A stretch of 64,000 bases of DNA from Solirubrobacterales bacterium. GTDB lineage: Bacteria > Actinomycetota > Thermoleophilia > Solirubrobacterales > 70-9. Below, one piece after another: positions 36,195-50,042 of this stretch. The notes under the pieces were generated by a model. That model worked only from the letters and a program-made list of their open reading frames with translations, was not told the DNA's origin and searched no databases. Numbering within the stretch: position 1 is the stretch's first letter; every line of letters begins with the position of its first letter. The DNA lies in NCBI GenBank assembly GCA_021155855.1, contig JAJNAZ010000002.1, positions 1 to 64,000 of the forward strand, written 5' to 3'. Position numbers and translations under genes: made by a program.

Positions 36195-37478
36195 CTAGTC
36201 CAACCGCTCGAGGCGGGCGAGCACCTCCGGCACGTGGGCGAGGGACGCGCCCGGGTCGAGGACCCTCTCAAGGTCGAGATCAGGCGCCGCCTCGCCGAGC
36301 AAGTCCTGGAACGGTACGCCCTCGTCCCAAGCCCTCTGTGCCACCTGCTGGACGAGCCGGTAGGCGTCGTCGCGGGCCATCCCCGACTCGATCAGCGCCG
36401 TCAGCGCCCGCTGGCTGAACAGGGCGCCGTGGGTGAGCTCGAGGTTGGCCCGCATGCGGTCCGCGTGCACGGTCATCCCCTCCACCACCCGCAGGGCGAG
36501 ATGTTGCATGTAGTCGAGCAGGGCGGTGGCGTCGGGAAGGATCACCCGCTCGGCGCCGGAATGGGAGATGTCGCGCTCGTGCCAGAGGGCGACGTTCTCG
36601 AGCCCGGCCTGCGAGTAGCCGCGGAGCACGCGCGCCAGCCCGCAGATCCGCTCGCTGGTGATCGGATTGCGCTTGTGGGGCATCGCGGAGGAGCCCTTCT
36701 GGGCGCCGGGGGCGAACGGCTCCTCGACCTCGCGGACCTCGGTCCGCTGCAGGCTGCGAATCTCCTGAGCGAAGCGCTCGAGCCCGGCACCGGCGAGCGC
36801 GACGGCCGCCAGCACCTGCGCGTGGCGGTCGCGCGGCACGACCTGAGTCGCGGCGTGTTCGGCGCGCAGCCCGAGCCGGTCGATCACCGTTGCCTCGACC
36901 GCCGGCGGGAGGGAGGCGTAGGTTCCGACGGCGCCGGAGAGCTTGCCGACCGCGGCCTGCTCGAACGCGGACCGCAGCCGCTCGAGGTTGCGGTCGGCCT
37001 CGAAGGCGAAGCCTGCGAGCCGGAGGCCGAAGGTGGTCGGCTCGGCGTGGACGCCGTGGGTCCGCCCGACGCATAGGGTCTCCGCGTGCTCGCGCGCCCG
37101 CGCGACGAGGGCATCGCGGTAGGTGGTCGCGCCCTCGACCAGGATCGTTCCCGCCTCCACGAGCTGCAGGCCGAGGGCCGTGTCGAGCACGTCGGAAGAC
37201 GTGAGCCCGTAATGGATCCAGCGCCCCTCCTCTCCGATCGAGGCGGCGACGACGTCGATGAAGGCGGCGACATCGTGGTTGGTGGTGCGCTCGCGCTCCT
37301 TGACCGCCTCGACGGTGAACGAGGCGCGCTCGCGGCACGCAGCTGCGGCCTCGGCCGGCACGGTCCCGGCGGCCGCCAGCGCGTCGGTCGCCGCCAGCTC
37401 GACCTCCAGCCAGCCCTGCATCCGGCGCTCGTCGGTCCAGACCGCCCCGATCTCGTCTCTTGTGTAGCGCTCGATCAT
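36195..37478 (-). CDS. purB: Adenylosuccinate lyase
   Basis: 427 aa from ATG 37478 (MIERYTRDEIGAVWTDERR), the usual PurB start; the track's longer start reads through a hairpin. Motifs: RTTNHDVAAFIDVVA, HYGLTSSDVLDTALGLQL, the catalytic-His region GRTHGVHAEPTTFG, and the superfamily signature GSSAMPHKRNPITSERI. It acts twice, splitting SAICAR and adenylosuccinate with release of fumarate. It lies 90 nt downstream of purE. Confidence 0.97.
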   Translation of the reverse strand: MIERYTRDEIGAVWTDERRMQGWLEVELAATDALAAAGTVPAEAAAACRERASFTVEAVKERERTTNHDVAAFIDVVAASIGEEGRWIHYGLTSSDVLDTALGLQLVEAGTILVEGATTYRDALVARAREHAETLCVGRTHGVHAEPTTFGLRLAGFAFEADRNLERLRSAFEQAAVGKLSGAVGTYASLPPAVEATVIDRLGLRAEHAATQVVPRDRHAQVLAAVALAGAGLERFAQEIRSLQRTEVREVEEPFAPGAQKGSSAMPHKRNPITSERICGLARVLRGYSQAGLENVALWHERDISHSGAERVILPDATALLDYMQHLALRVVEGMTVHADRMRANLELTHGALFSQRALTALIESGMARDDAYRLVQQVAQRAWDEGVPFQDLLGEAAPDLDLERVLDPGASLAHVPEVLARLERLD

Positions 37479-37504
37479 CCTGCGACCGCATCGGCCCCGG
37501 ACGA

Positions 37505-37523
37505 ATCCAAGCAGAGCTTGGAT
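37505..37523 (-). repeat. Perfect hairpin between purE and purB
   Basis: ATCCAAGC-AGA-GCTTGGAT is an 8-bp inverted repeat with a 3-nt loop in the 90-nt purE-purB gap. There is no T-tract, so it may be an mRNA processing or stability element, or an attenuation structure, rather than a terminator. Confidence 0.5.
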
Positions 37524-37568
37524 CACCGGTCGCTATCGCTCCCTGGGAGGAGCCGATCGGCGTTGGTT

Positions 37569-38072
37569 CTAGGCGTTGATTATCCGAATCGCAAGCAGGC
37601 CGGCGTTCTTTGCCCCGTCGATGGCGACGCAGGCGACCGGCACCCCGGGCGGCATCTGCACCGCCGAGAGCAGTGCGTCGAGGCCACCGAGGCTCTTGCC
37701 GAGCACGGGCACCCCGATCACCGGCAGGTCGGTGTGCGCGGCGGCGACGCCGGGCAGTGCCGCCGACATCCCGGCGCCCGCGATCAGCACCTTGAGGCCG
37801 CGCATGCGGGCCGCGTGGCAGTACTCACGCACCTTCTCAGGATCGCGATGGGCGCTCATCACGCGGACCTCGTAGCGAATCCCCGCCTCCTGCAGCGCCG
37901 CACCCGCCGGCTGCAGCTTCGGCTTGTCGTTCTTCGAGCCCATGATGATCCCGACCAGGGGGGCATCGACCTCGATCTCCTCGAACGCGGCCTCGACCTC
38001 GGGCATCGGCTCGGGCGTGGTCGTCGCGGGCGTCTCGACATCCGTCTCGGCGCCGCGCTCGTGCATCTCCAC
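37569..38072 (-). CDS. purE: 5-(carboxyamino)imidazole ribonucleotide mutase
   Basis: 167 aa from GTG 38072 with AAGGAGAG about 8 nt upstream. The first ~37 residues are an acidic Glu/Pro/Thr-rich extension not found in most PurE. The core then has [18 protein letters not shown], the catalytic SAHRDPEKV, and [28 protein letters not shown]. It interconverts N5-CAIR and CAIR. No purK is in this window. The SKND/SAHRD variants of the usual SKSD/SAHRTP motifs are worth noting when deciding which PurE class it belongs to. Confidence 0.94.
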   Translation of the reverse strand: MEMHERGAETDVETPATTTPEPMPEVEAAFEEIEVDAPLVGIIMGSKNDKPKLQPAGAALQEAGIRYEVRVMSAHRDPEKVREYCHAARMRGLKVLIAGAGMSAALPGVAAAHTDLPVIGVPVLGKSLGGLDALLSAVQMPPGVPVACVAIDGAKNAGLLAIRIINA

Positions 38073-38104
38073 GTGTGGTCTCTCCTTGTTGTCGGCTGTG
38101 GACG

Positions 38105-39379
38105 CTATGCGGCGGCCACCCGTTCGACCGCGCGCTCGGCGATATCGGTACGCATCTGCCTGCCCTCGAACTCGATCAGCTCCGCGGCCCCATAGGCGGC
38201 CGCGCGCGCCGCTCCGGGAGTCGGGCCGAGGCCGGTGACGTTCAAGACCCGGCCACCGGCGGTGACGATCGCACCGCTCGCGTCGCGGGACGTGCCCGCA
38301 TGGGTCACCTCGACGTCGCCGGGCACCCGGTCGAGCCCCCTGATCACATCACCCTTCGACAAGCTCACCGGATAGCCGGCAGATGCGAGCACCACGGTGA
38401 CGGCCCACGCATCGGCGAAGTCGGCCCGCGCATCGGCGAGCCCGCCCGGCTCCCGCGCCGCAAGACAGAGCTCCAACAGGTCGGTCTTCAGGCGCGGCAG
38501 CACCGCCTGCGTCTCGGGGTCTCCGAAGCGGCAGTTGAACTCGAGCACCTTTGGGCCGCCCGGGGTCAGCATCAGCCCCGCGTAGAGCACGCCGTGAAAC
38601 GGGGTTCCGCGACGGCGCATCAGCTCGACGATCGGGCGGTGGACTGTGTCGATGATCTCCTCGATTCGATCGGCATCGAAGCCGGGCACCGGCGAGTAGC
38701 TGCCCATCCCGCCCGTGTTCGGGCCCCGGTCGCGGTCCTGGATGCGCTTGTAGTCCTGCGCCGGAGCCAGCGCAAGCACGTTCTCGCCGTCGCAGAGCGC
38801 CAACAGCGAGAGCTCCTCGCCCTCGAGGTATTCCTCCAGCACTACCTCGGTGGCCCCGAAGCGCCGCTCGACGAAGAAGGCGTCGACGGCCTCCCGCGCC
38901 TCGGCCTCCGTGGAACAGATGATCACGCCCTTGCCCGCGGCGAGCCCGTCGGCCTTGAGCACCGCCGGATAAGGCGCGTGGGCGAGGTGCTCGAGCGCCT
39001 CCTCGCGCGTGCGAAGCACGGCGTGGCCCGCGGTCGGCACCCCCGCCTCGGCCATCAGCGACTTCGCGTGCACCTTCGATCCCTCCAGCCTCGCCGCCGC
39101 CGCGCTGGGGCCGAACGCGGGCACGCCGCGAGCTTCGAGGGCGTCGACGAGGCCCTCCACCAGCGGCGCCTCCGGCCCGACGACAACCAGGTCGCAGCCC
39201 TCGGTCGCGGCGGCGTCGACGATTGCCGCCACATCGCTCCCGGCCTCGCGGCAGCGGGCCTCGGCGCAGATCCCGGCGTTGCCGGGCGTACTCAAGAGCT
39301 CGGGCTTTGCGTCCGAACGCGCGAGCGCGCGCACGATCGCGTGCTCCCGCCCACCGCCACCTACGACCAGGACCCTCAC
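38105..39379 (-). CDS. purD: Phosphoribosylamine-glycine ligase
   Basis: 424 aa, typical ATP-grasp GARS. The N-terminus is [20 protein letters not shown], with [35 protein letters not shown]-grasp strings [13 protein letters not shown] and [20 protein letters not shown], and [17 protein letters not shown]. It catalyses the second purine step. Its start overlaps the upstream GYD-domain gene by 4 nt. Confidence 0.97.
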   Translation of the reverse strand: MRVLVVGGGGREHAIVRALARSDAKPELLSTPGNAGICAEARCREAGSDVAAIVDAAATEGCDLVVVGPEAPLVEGLVDALEARGVPAFGPSAAAARLEGSKVHAKSLMAEAGVPTAGHAVLRTREEALEHLAHAPYPAVLKADGLAAGKGVIICSTEAEAREAVDAFFVERRFGATEVVLEEYLEGEELSLLALCDGENVLALAPAQDYKRIQDRDRGPNTGGMGSYSPVPGFDADRIEEIIDTVHRPIVELMRRRGTPFHGVLYAGLMLTPGGPKVLEFNCRFGDPETQAVLPRLKTDLLELCLAAREPGGLADARADFADAWAVTVVLASAGYPVSLSKGDVIRGLDRVPGDVEVTHAGTSRDASGAIVTAGGRVLNVTGLGPTPGAARAAAYGAAELIEFEGRQMRTDIAERAVERVAAA

Positions 39380-39657
39380 AGCGAGCCGGTGAACTCCTCA
39401 GCGTCGATCGCGGTCAGCGTCTCGTTCATGACCGTGCCGCGCGAGCCCATCTCGACCGAGAGCTTCGCCATCGTCTTCTCGTCGGGTGCCTCGACCACGC
39501 TGACGAAGTCGTATTCGCCCAGGGTCGCCCACTGGTTGAGCACCTTGACGCCGAGCTGCTCGACCTCCTTGGTCACCTCGTGCACCCGGGTGGGGTTGTC
39601 CTTCAGCGTCTTCACCCCGTCCGACGTCAGCCGCGTGAGCATGATGTAGGTCGGCAT
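39376..39657 (-). CDS. GYD-domain protein
   Basis: 93 aa, ATG 39657 preceded by AGAAGGAGAG. The motif LGEYDFVSVVEAPDEKTMAKL is the hallmark of the GYD family: small alpha/beta dimeric proteins related to the ferredoxin-like fold, of unknown function and common in actinobacteria. It begins MPTYIMLTRLTSDGVKTLKDNP. It heads the purine operon and overlaps purD by 4 nt, so it is co-expressed with purine synthesis. Whether it binds a nucleotide intermediate is unknown. Confidence 0.9.
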   Translation of the reverse strand: MPTYIMLTRLTSDGVKTLKDNPTRVHEVTKEVEQLGVKVLNQWATLGEYDFVSVVEAPDEKTMAKLSVEMGSRGTVMNETLTAIDAEEFTGSL

Positions 39658-39767
39658 CGTCTCTCCTTCTCGCTCTGGATCTCGAACGCAGCCTCCTTTC
39701 TTTCACGTCGCGCGGGATCGTGCAAGTCCGTGCGCCTGCAGCACGCGCCAGCGGGTAGACCAAGGGC

Positions 39768-40409
39768 ATGCAGAAGCTGGTCCCGCTCGTCTTGCGATCC
39801 TGGTCGCTGCCCTTGATCGTGCTGGCGCTGGTCGCGCCCAGCGTCGCCGCCTTCTCGCTGGTCGGTCCGCAACTCGGACTCGCGGTCGGTGCGCTCACGG
39901 TGGCCGTGGTGATCGTCCTCGCGGCGCGGGCGCGCTTCGACGAGGAGATCGAGGTCGCCGCCGCCACCGATCCCCGCTACCGGCTCCTGGTCGTCACCCC
40001 CGGACCGCTCGACGACCCAAAGCTGGTGGAGAGGATCGCCGCGATCGCATCCGAGGGCGAGTCGGTCTTCGGTGGCGGCCCGGCCGAGCTGCGCGTGGTG
40101 GTGCCGGCGCGCTCCTCGAGGCTGGACCGCTGGGCGACCGACCTCGAGCCGGCACGCGCGGCCGCCAGCCGCGCGCTCGCCGTGACCCTGGGTGCGCTCG
40201 GCGTCGCCGGCCTCGACGCCGGCGGTCGGATCGGTGACGGCGACGCGATCCAGGCGATCGAGGACGAGTTGCGCCGCTTCTCCGCTCGCGAGGTGGTGCT
40301 GGTCGATGGCCCGGGCCTTGGCTTGGGCGAGGTCGAGGAGGTTCGCCGCCGGCTCGACCGTCCCGTGCGCGGGCTGGCTCAGGCGACCGCTTCGAGCAGG
40401 CTCGCGTAG
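39768..40409 (+). CDS. Two-helix membrane protein with cytoplasmic alpha/beta domain
   Basis: 213 aa. Two hydrophobic helices (SWSLPLIVLALVAPSVAAFSLVG; LGLAVGALTVAVVIVLAARA) are followed by a soluble domain. The end of that domain (GGRIGDGDAIQAIEDELRRFSAREVVLVDGPG) resembles the nucleotide-binding end of universal-stress-like proteins, although the match is weak. It diverges from the GYD/purine operon, and its last 31 nt overlap the 3' end of a convergent glycosyltransferase gene. Function unknown. Confidence 0.7.
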   Translation: MQKLVPLVLRSWSLPLIVLALVAPSVAAFSLVGPQLGLAVGALTVAVVIVLAARARFDEEIEVAAATDPRYRLLVVTPGPLDDPKLVERIAAIASEGESVFGGGPAELRVVVPARSSRLDRWATDLEPARAAASRALAVTLGALGVAGLDAGGRIGDGDAIQAIEDELRRFSAREVVLVDGPGLGLGEVEEVRRRLDRPVRGLAQATASSRLA

Positions 40410-41479
40410 TCGGAGACCGTCCGCTCCCAGGCGAATCGGTCGCGCGCCCGGCGGGCACCGGCGCGGAGGCCTTCCAGTCGCTCGCCTTCGCTCACCTCGC
40501 GCATCGCCGCGGCCAGACCGCGCACGCTGGGGATCCGCGCCCGGATCCCGGACCGCGCCCGTCCCCAGGGCCAGCTGCGGACGAGCAGGCCGTTCTCGCC
40601 GTCACCGATGACCTCGTTCATCGGCGGGTCGTCATTGGTGATCACCGGCAGCCCGAGCGCCATCGACTCGTACAGGTGCAGCCCGAGACCCTCCCAGCGG
40701 CTCGGCGCGACGCAGGCGTCGGCGGAGGCGAACAGCCGCAGGTGCTCATCGGTGGGCAGGTCGTCGAGGATCACCTCGACCCGTGGATCGCGCGCCGCGC
40801 CGCGCTCGAGCAGCTCGAGCTTGCGCTCGACCTGGCCCTTGATCACGAGGCGCGCCTCGCCGGGCAGGCGCCGAAACGCGCGCAGCACCTGCGCCACCGG
40901 CTTGCGCCTGCTGAGAAAGCCGGCCGGATAGAAGAAGTCGATGCCGGCCGCCGGGGGGCTGGCGCGCCGGCCGGGATCGCGGCGATCGCTCGCGTGGGCG
41001 AGCAGCTCCGGGTGGATGCCCCAGTGAACCCGCGGGCTGTCGATCCCCATGACCGCGTAGCGTTCCTGTTCACACGCGGTCATCGAGTAGACGACGTCGA
41101 GGGCGCGCTTGGCGGGCTCGACGTGCTCGCGTGCGAACTGCTCCCAGACGAAGCGCCCGACCGTGCGCACCCCGGTCGCCCGGAGGGCCTCGATCGCCTC
41201 GAAGCCGTAGTTCTGGTCGAAGAGGGCGAGCTCGAGCTCGTGCTCGCGCCCCCAGGCGACGAGCTCAGCGGCCGGGATCCGGTACTCGGAGGCCTCGGTG
41301 ACCCGCGGCTGGTCCCAGACCCCGCTCCGGTCCACGAACGCGGGGCGGATGTTGGACGCTCGGGTCGGCCGCGCGAGCACGAAGGTCTCGTGTCCGAGCG
41401 AGTCGAGCGCCGAGCGCAGTTGTCGCGCGACGACCCCCTGCCCGCGGTTGAACCAGTAGGCGCAGATCCCGATTCGCAT
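40379..41479 (-). CDS. Glycosyltransferase, GT-B type (third paralogue)
   Basis: 366 aa. It begins MRIGICAYWFNRGQGVVARQLRSALDSLGH and shares with the two cassette enzymes the strings DQNYGFEAIEALRATGV, VGRFVWEQF and the donor-site block APSRWEGLGLHLYESMALGLPVITND. It is therefore the third copy of one family, about 10 kb away and outside the sulfotransferase cassette. It lies 72 nt downstream of clpB on the same strand. Its 3' end overlaps the convergent membrane-protein gene by 31 nt. Substrates unknown. Confidence 0.85.
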   Translation of the reverse strand: MRIGICAYWFNRGQGVVARQLRSALDSLGHETFVLARPTRASNIRPAFVDRSGVWDQPRVTEASEYRIPAAELVAWGREHELELALFDQNYGFEAIEALRATGVRTVGRFVWEQFAREHVEPAKRALDVVYSMTACEQERYAVMGIDSPRVHWGIHPELLAHASDRRDPGRRASPPAAGIDFFYPAGFLSRRKPVAQVLRAFRRLPGEARLVIKGQVERKLELLERGAARDPRVEVILDDLPTDEHLRLFASADACVAPSRWEGLGLHLYESMALGLPVITNDDPPMNEVIGDGENGLLVRSWPWGRARSGIRARIPSVRGLAAAMREVSEGERLEGLRAGARRARDRFAWERTVSDYASLLEAVA

Positions 41480-41551
41480 CGCGCGCGAGTATCGCGCTCA
41501 CCGGTCGGAGCCGGCTTCGCCGTTGCCTCGGTCGTGAGCCGTCCGCCGCTG

Positions 41552-44143
<2,592 letters not shown>

Positions 44144-44152
44144 GTTTGGTGA

Positions 44153-44181
44153 AGTCTAAAGACCTATAAGGGAACTGTCAA
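44153..44181 (-). promoter_or_regulatory. clpB promoter (near-leaderless, housekeeping type)
   Basis: A perfect -35 TTGACA (44176-44181), 17-bp spacer and -10 TAGACT (44153-44158) on the minus strand, followed by 9 nt to the ATG. This is the best promoter in the window and implies a 5' leader of only 2-3 nt. An AAGATTTTCTT run abuts the -35 box, similar to sequence before dnaK. No clear HspR-type CTTGAGT-N7-ACTCAAG operator was found. Confidence 0.75.
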
Positions 44182-44379
44182 GAAAATCTTAGTTGGGTTA
44201 GCTCAGATCAACGGCCCTGCGTGGGCGCGGCGTGGCCGATGAGGAGAGCCTAGCCGCCCGGACAGGCGTCGAGGCGCACGTTTGCAGTCCTTGAGCGCAG
44301 TCAACGCACGACTCGGCGCGTGGCGGGGCTGCGTCGGCGCTGAGGCCCGAGTGGCCGCTTTTGCGTCATTGTTGCCTGC

Positions 44380-45168
44380 ATGCGAACCGCGGCGATCTCG
44401 GCGCTGGTCGCGCTCACGGCCCTTGTCTCGGTTGCGGTTGCCTATAGGCCGATCCCGCTTCCGACCGAGCGCCCGCAGGGGAAGGTCCCAAGCGCGGCGG
44501 CGGTGCGCGATGCCTGGAGCTACGCCCGGGAAAGGGCGGGCGTGGTGTCGTTCGCGGTCGTCGACACGAAGGGGGAGTTGCGTGGCCGCGACGAGGGCCG
44601 CCGCTACCCGGCCGCCAGCGTGGTCAAGGCGATGCTGTTGGCGGCGGAGATCCGCCGGCTCAAGCACGCCGGGGTCGGGATCGACTCGAACACCGACTCG
44701 CTGCTGCGGGCGATGATCACCCGCTCGGACAACGCCGCCGCCGACGCGATCTACGGCCGGGTCGGCGACGGGGGGCTGTTCAGGGTCGCGAGGCGCGCCC
44801 GGATGAGGCGGTTCGCGGTCGCCGGCTATTGGGGCAACGCTCAGATCACCGCCGCCGACATGGCGCGCTTCTTCGGCGACCTCGACCGGGCACTGGCCCG
44901 GCGCCACCGCAAGTACGCCAAGGGCCTGCTCGGGTCGATCGTCGAGAGCCAGCGCTGGGGGATCCCGAAGGTCGCCGAACCGAAGTGGGCGGTGCGGTTC
45001 AAGGGCGGCTGGCTGCCCAGCCACGCACTCGCCCACCAGGCGGCCGAGTTACGAGCGCGACACGGCGGCCGGGAGCTGTCGATGGTCGTGCTCACCGACG
45101 ATCAACCGTCGCACGGGTACGCGATCGAGACCGTCCGTGCAGTCGCCAAGCGCCTACTCGGCCGCTGA
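44380..45168 (+). CDS. Secreted serine hydrolase, class A beta-lactamase-like
   Basis: 262 aa. An N-terminal hydrophobic segment (ISALVALTALVSVAVAY) is a signal peptide or anchor. The penicilloyl-serine triad motifs are present: SxxK as ASVVKAML (about residue 79), SDN as TRSDNAAAD (about 115) and KGG as RFKGGWLP (about 208). The Omega-loop ExxLN that gives class A enzymes their deacylating Glu166 was not found. It is therefore more likely a D,D-peptidase-like or otherwise specialised acyl-serine enzyme than a resistance enzyme. It acts outside the membrane. Convergent with the dnaK operon. Confidence 0.8.
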   Translation: MRTAAISALVALTALVSVAVAYRPIPLPTERPQGKVPSAAAVRDAWSYARERAGVVSFAVVDTKGELRGRDEGRRYPAASVVKAMLLAAEIRRLKHAGVGIDSNTDSLLRAMITRSDNAAADAIYGRVGDGGLFRVARRARMRRFAVAGYWGNAQITAADMARFFGDLDRALARRHRKYAKGLLGSIVESQRWGIPKVAEPKWAVRFKGGWLPSHALAHQAAELRARHGGRELSMVVLTDDQPSHGYAIETVRAVAKRLLGR

Positions 45169-45187
45169 GGGTGGTCACGACGGGAGC

Positions 45188-45681
45188 TCAGTTCGAGCCG
45201 CGCCGGCGCTTCGGCCGCTCGATTGGGATCGAGACCCGATCGTCGGCTCCGGGCATCTCGGCGTCGTAGACGCCGTAGGGGACGATCTCGGCGCGCAACG
45301 AGCGTCGGACGCGCTGGAGCTCCGCATTCATCTGCCGCTCCAGCTCTGCGGCGCGCTCGCGCATCTTCGCCATCTGCCCTCGGGCGCGTTGGAGCTGCCG
45401 CTCGAGCGCGAGCACCGTCTCGACGCCGGCCAGGTTGAGTCCCTCCTCGGCGGTCATCTGCTGGATCCGACGCAGCCGTTCCACGTCCTCGTAGGAGTAG
45501 AGCCGGGTGTTCTTCGGCGACCGCTTCGGCGTGATCAGCCCCCGCGCCTCGTACATCCGCAGCGTCTGGGGATGCATCTCCGCCAACTCGGCGGCGACCG
45601 AGATCATGAACACGCCGCGGCGGCGGTCGAGCCCGTCCGGCGCGGGATCGGGCATTCGTCGTCTGCGACCCTCGCCGGCCA

Positions 45682-45682
<1 letters not shown>
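45188..45682 (-). CDS. hspR: MerR-family heat-shock repressor HspR
   Basis: 164 aa from ATG 45682, which overlaps the dnaJ stop (TGATG); the longer track start lies in dnaJ and is rejected. MerR-type helix-turn-helix: VFMISVAAELAEMHPQTLRMYEARGLITPKRSPKNTRLYSYEDVERLRRIQ. A long helical region follows (LALERQLQRARGQMAKMRERAAELERQM) and then a basic tail. In actinobacteria HspR represses the dnaK operon and clpB with DnaK as co-repressor. As the last gene of the dnaK-grpE-dnaJ-hspR operon it would form an autoregulatory loop. Confidence 0.94.
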
Positions 45683-46797
<1,115 letters not shown>

Positions 46798-47357
46798 CTA
46801 TTCGCTGACCACCACGCGGGCCGGCCTCAGGACCTGACCGTCGAGGCGATATCCGGGCTCGAGCGTCTCGACCACGGTCCCGGCATCGACCCTGTCGGCG
46901 GCACGGGTCGAGATCGCCTCGTGCAGGGTGGGGTCGAAACGCTCGCCGGTGGGGTCGTAGACCTCGACCCCGGCCCGCGCCAGCGTCGCCTGCAGCTCGC
47001 CGTGGACGAGCGCCACGCCGCGCGCGACCTCCGAGCCCTCCTCGGTAGCCTCGAGAGCTCGCTCGAGATTGTCGATCGAGGGCACGAGCTCGCGCGCCAG
47101 GGACGCCTTGCCGCGGCGCTCGGCCTCGGCGGACTCGCGCGCCGCGCGCTTGCGGTAGTTCTCGAAGTCCGCCTTCGCCCGCTGGGCGAGGTCGAGGTAC
47201 TCGTCGCGCTCGCGGGTTACGTCCTGGAGAAGCGCGTCGAGGTCGTGCGCGACTTCATCGCCGGCTTGCTCCTCGGCCGGGGCCTGCGGCTCCGGCTTCG
47301 TTGCCTGCTGCTCGTTGCGCGGCTCCGACTCCTGCGGCCGGCGGTCTGCGCTTTCCA

Positions 47358-47358
<1 letters not shown>
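46798..47358 (-). CDS. grpE: Nucleotide exchange factor GrpE
   Basis: 186 aa. A long acidic, Gln/Glu/Pro-rich N-terminus leads to a dimerising helix (RERDEYLDLAQRAKADFENYRKRA), then LVPSIDNLERALEA and the C-terminal beta domain (GVEVYDPTGERFDPTLHEAI ... VLRPARVVVSE). It drives ADP release from DnaK. It overlaps the dnaK stop by 1 nt. Confidence 0.96.
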
Positions 47359-49256
<1,898 letters not shown>

Positions 49257-49278
49257 CCGTTTCTCCTTCTACCTCAAA

Positions 49279-49328
49279 TTCTTAAGAAATCTCAGTCGCA
49301 GCCTAGCAGATATATGCCTGCGCCCCAA
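49279..49328 (-). promoter_or_regulatory. dnaK operon promoter and nearby palindrome
   Basis: TTGGGG (49323-49328), 17-bp spacer and TAGGCT (49300-49305) form a -35/-10 pair on the minus strand. Downstream in the leader lies a perfect 10-bp palindrome TTCTTAAGAA (49279-49288) flanked by GAGAT and TTTGAGG. The palindrome is a candidate regulator site, but it does not match the classical HAIR operator. Confidence 0.5.
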
Positions 49329-49438
49329 AGCCTAGCGCGTTGGTGGGGGCGTGGGAGCAGGTTGGGCGCCGGCCGGCGGGCCATCCGCAGCCCGCGAGCA
49401 CCGCCGCCGGACGGGTCGCCCCGACCCGCGCCCCGCCC

Positions 49439-49903
49439 TCAGCCGCTCGTGGGTTGACAGGGACGGGGATCCGGCTGCTCGGCCGTGGCTGTGTCCACGG
49501 TCGCCCCCTTGCCGATCTGTCCCGCATAGGCGGCGACGAACGAGGCCACCTCCTTCGCCTCCTCGCCGAGCACGATGTCCTTTGGCATCCGTCCGCCGAG
49601 CCCGCAGCTGACCGCGGTGATCACTCGCGAGTAGATGCCGTCGTACTGCTCGGCCGAATTCGCCCCGCTGGTCACCAGCAAGGCGTCGAGATCGGGCCCG
49701 ACAACGCCGTCCGTGCCGGCCGCCGCGAGCGTATGACAGGCGCCGCAGTTGTCGGCGAACAACTGCTTTGCGTCCTGGTCGCGGGGCTCGACCTGAACCA
49801 CGGCGGCACCCTGGTCACCCTCCTTGCCGAGCGCGAAGAAGGGCAGCACCAGCAGGCAGAGGGCGGCAAAGATCCCGAAGACGATGAACGGCTGCTTGCT
49901 CAT
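49439..49903 (-). CDS. Membrane-anchored cytochrome c
   Basis: 154 aa from ATG 49903; the track's longer start runs into the divergent methyltransferase. One N-terminal transmembrane anchor (PFIVFGIFAALCLLVLPFFAL) is followed by a single cytochrome c domain. Haem is attached through CGACH in FADNCGACHTLAAAGTDG, and the distal Met is probably in GLGGRMPKDIV, as in class I cytochromes. It carries electrons on the outer face of the membrane. No oxidase gene is adjacent, so the partner is unknown. Confidence 0.92.
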   Translation of the reverse strand: MSKQPFIVFGIFAALCLLVLPFFALGKEGDQGAAVVQVEPRDQDAKQLFADNCGACHTLAAAGTDGVVGPDLDALLVTSGANSAEQYDGIYSRVITAVSCGLGGRMPKDIVLGEEAKEVASFVAAYAGQIGKGATVDTATAEQPDPRPCQPTSG

Positions 49904-50042
49904 TTCTCGGCCCGCCGCGCCTCCACGGCGCACGGGCGCGGAGATACTATCTGGAGGCAGCCCGGCCGACACCTGGCGGCGCGCACCAGAGCGAAACGAT
50001 ACGCGGGCCGCAGGCTCGGCTCGGAGAGAGGAGATCGGACCC

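Noticed and set aside
34449-37076. 875-aa plus-strand ORF across purC/purB and a sulfotransferase
   Set aside because: It is antisense to well-supported genes, has shadow-type Arg/Asp/Leu/Gly-rich composition and no domain.
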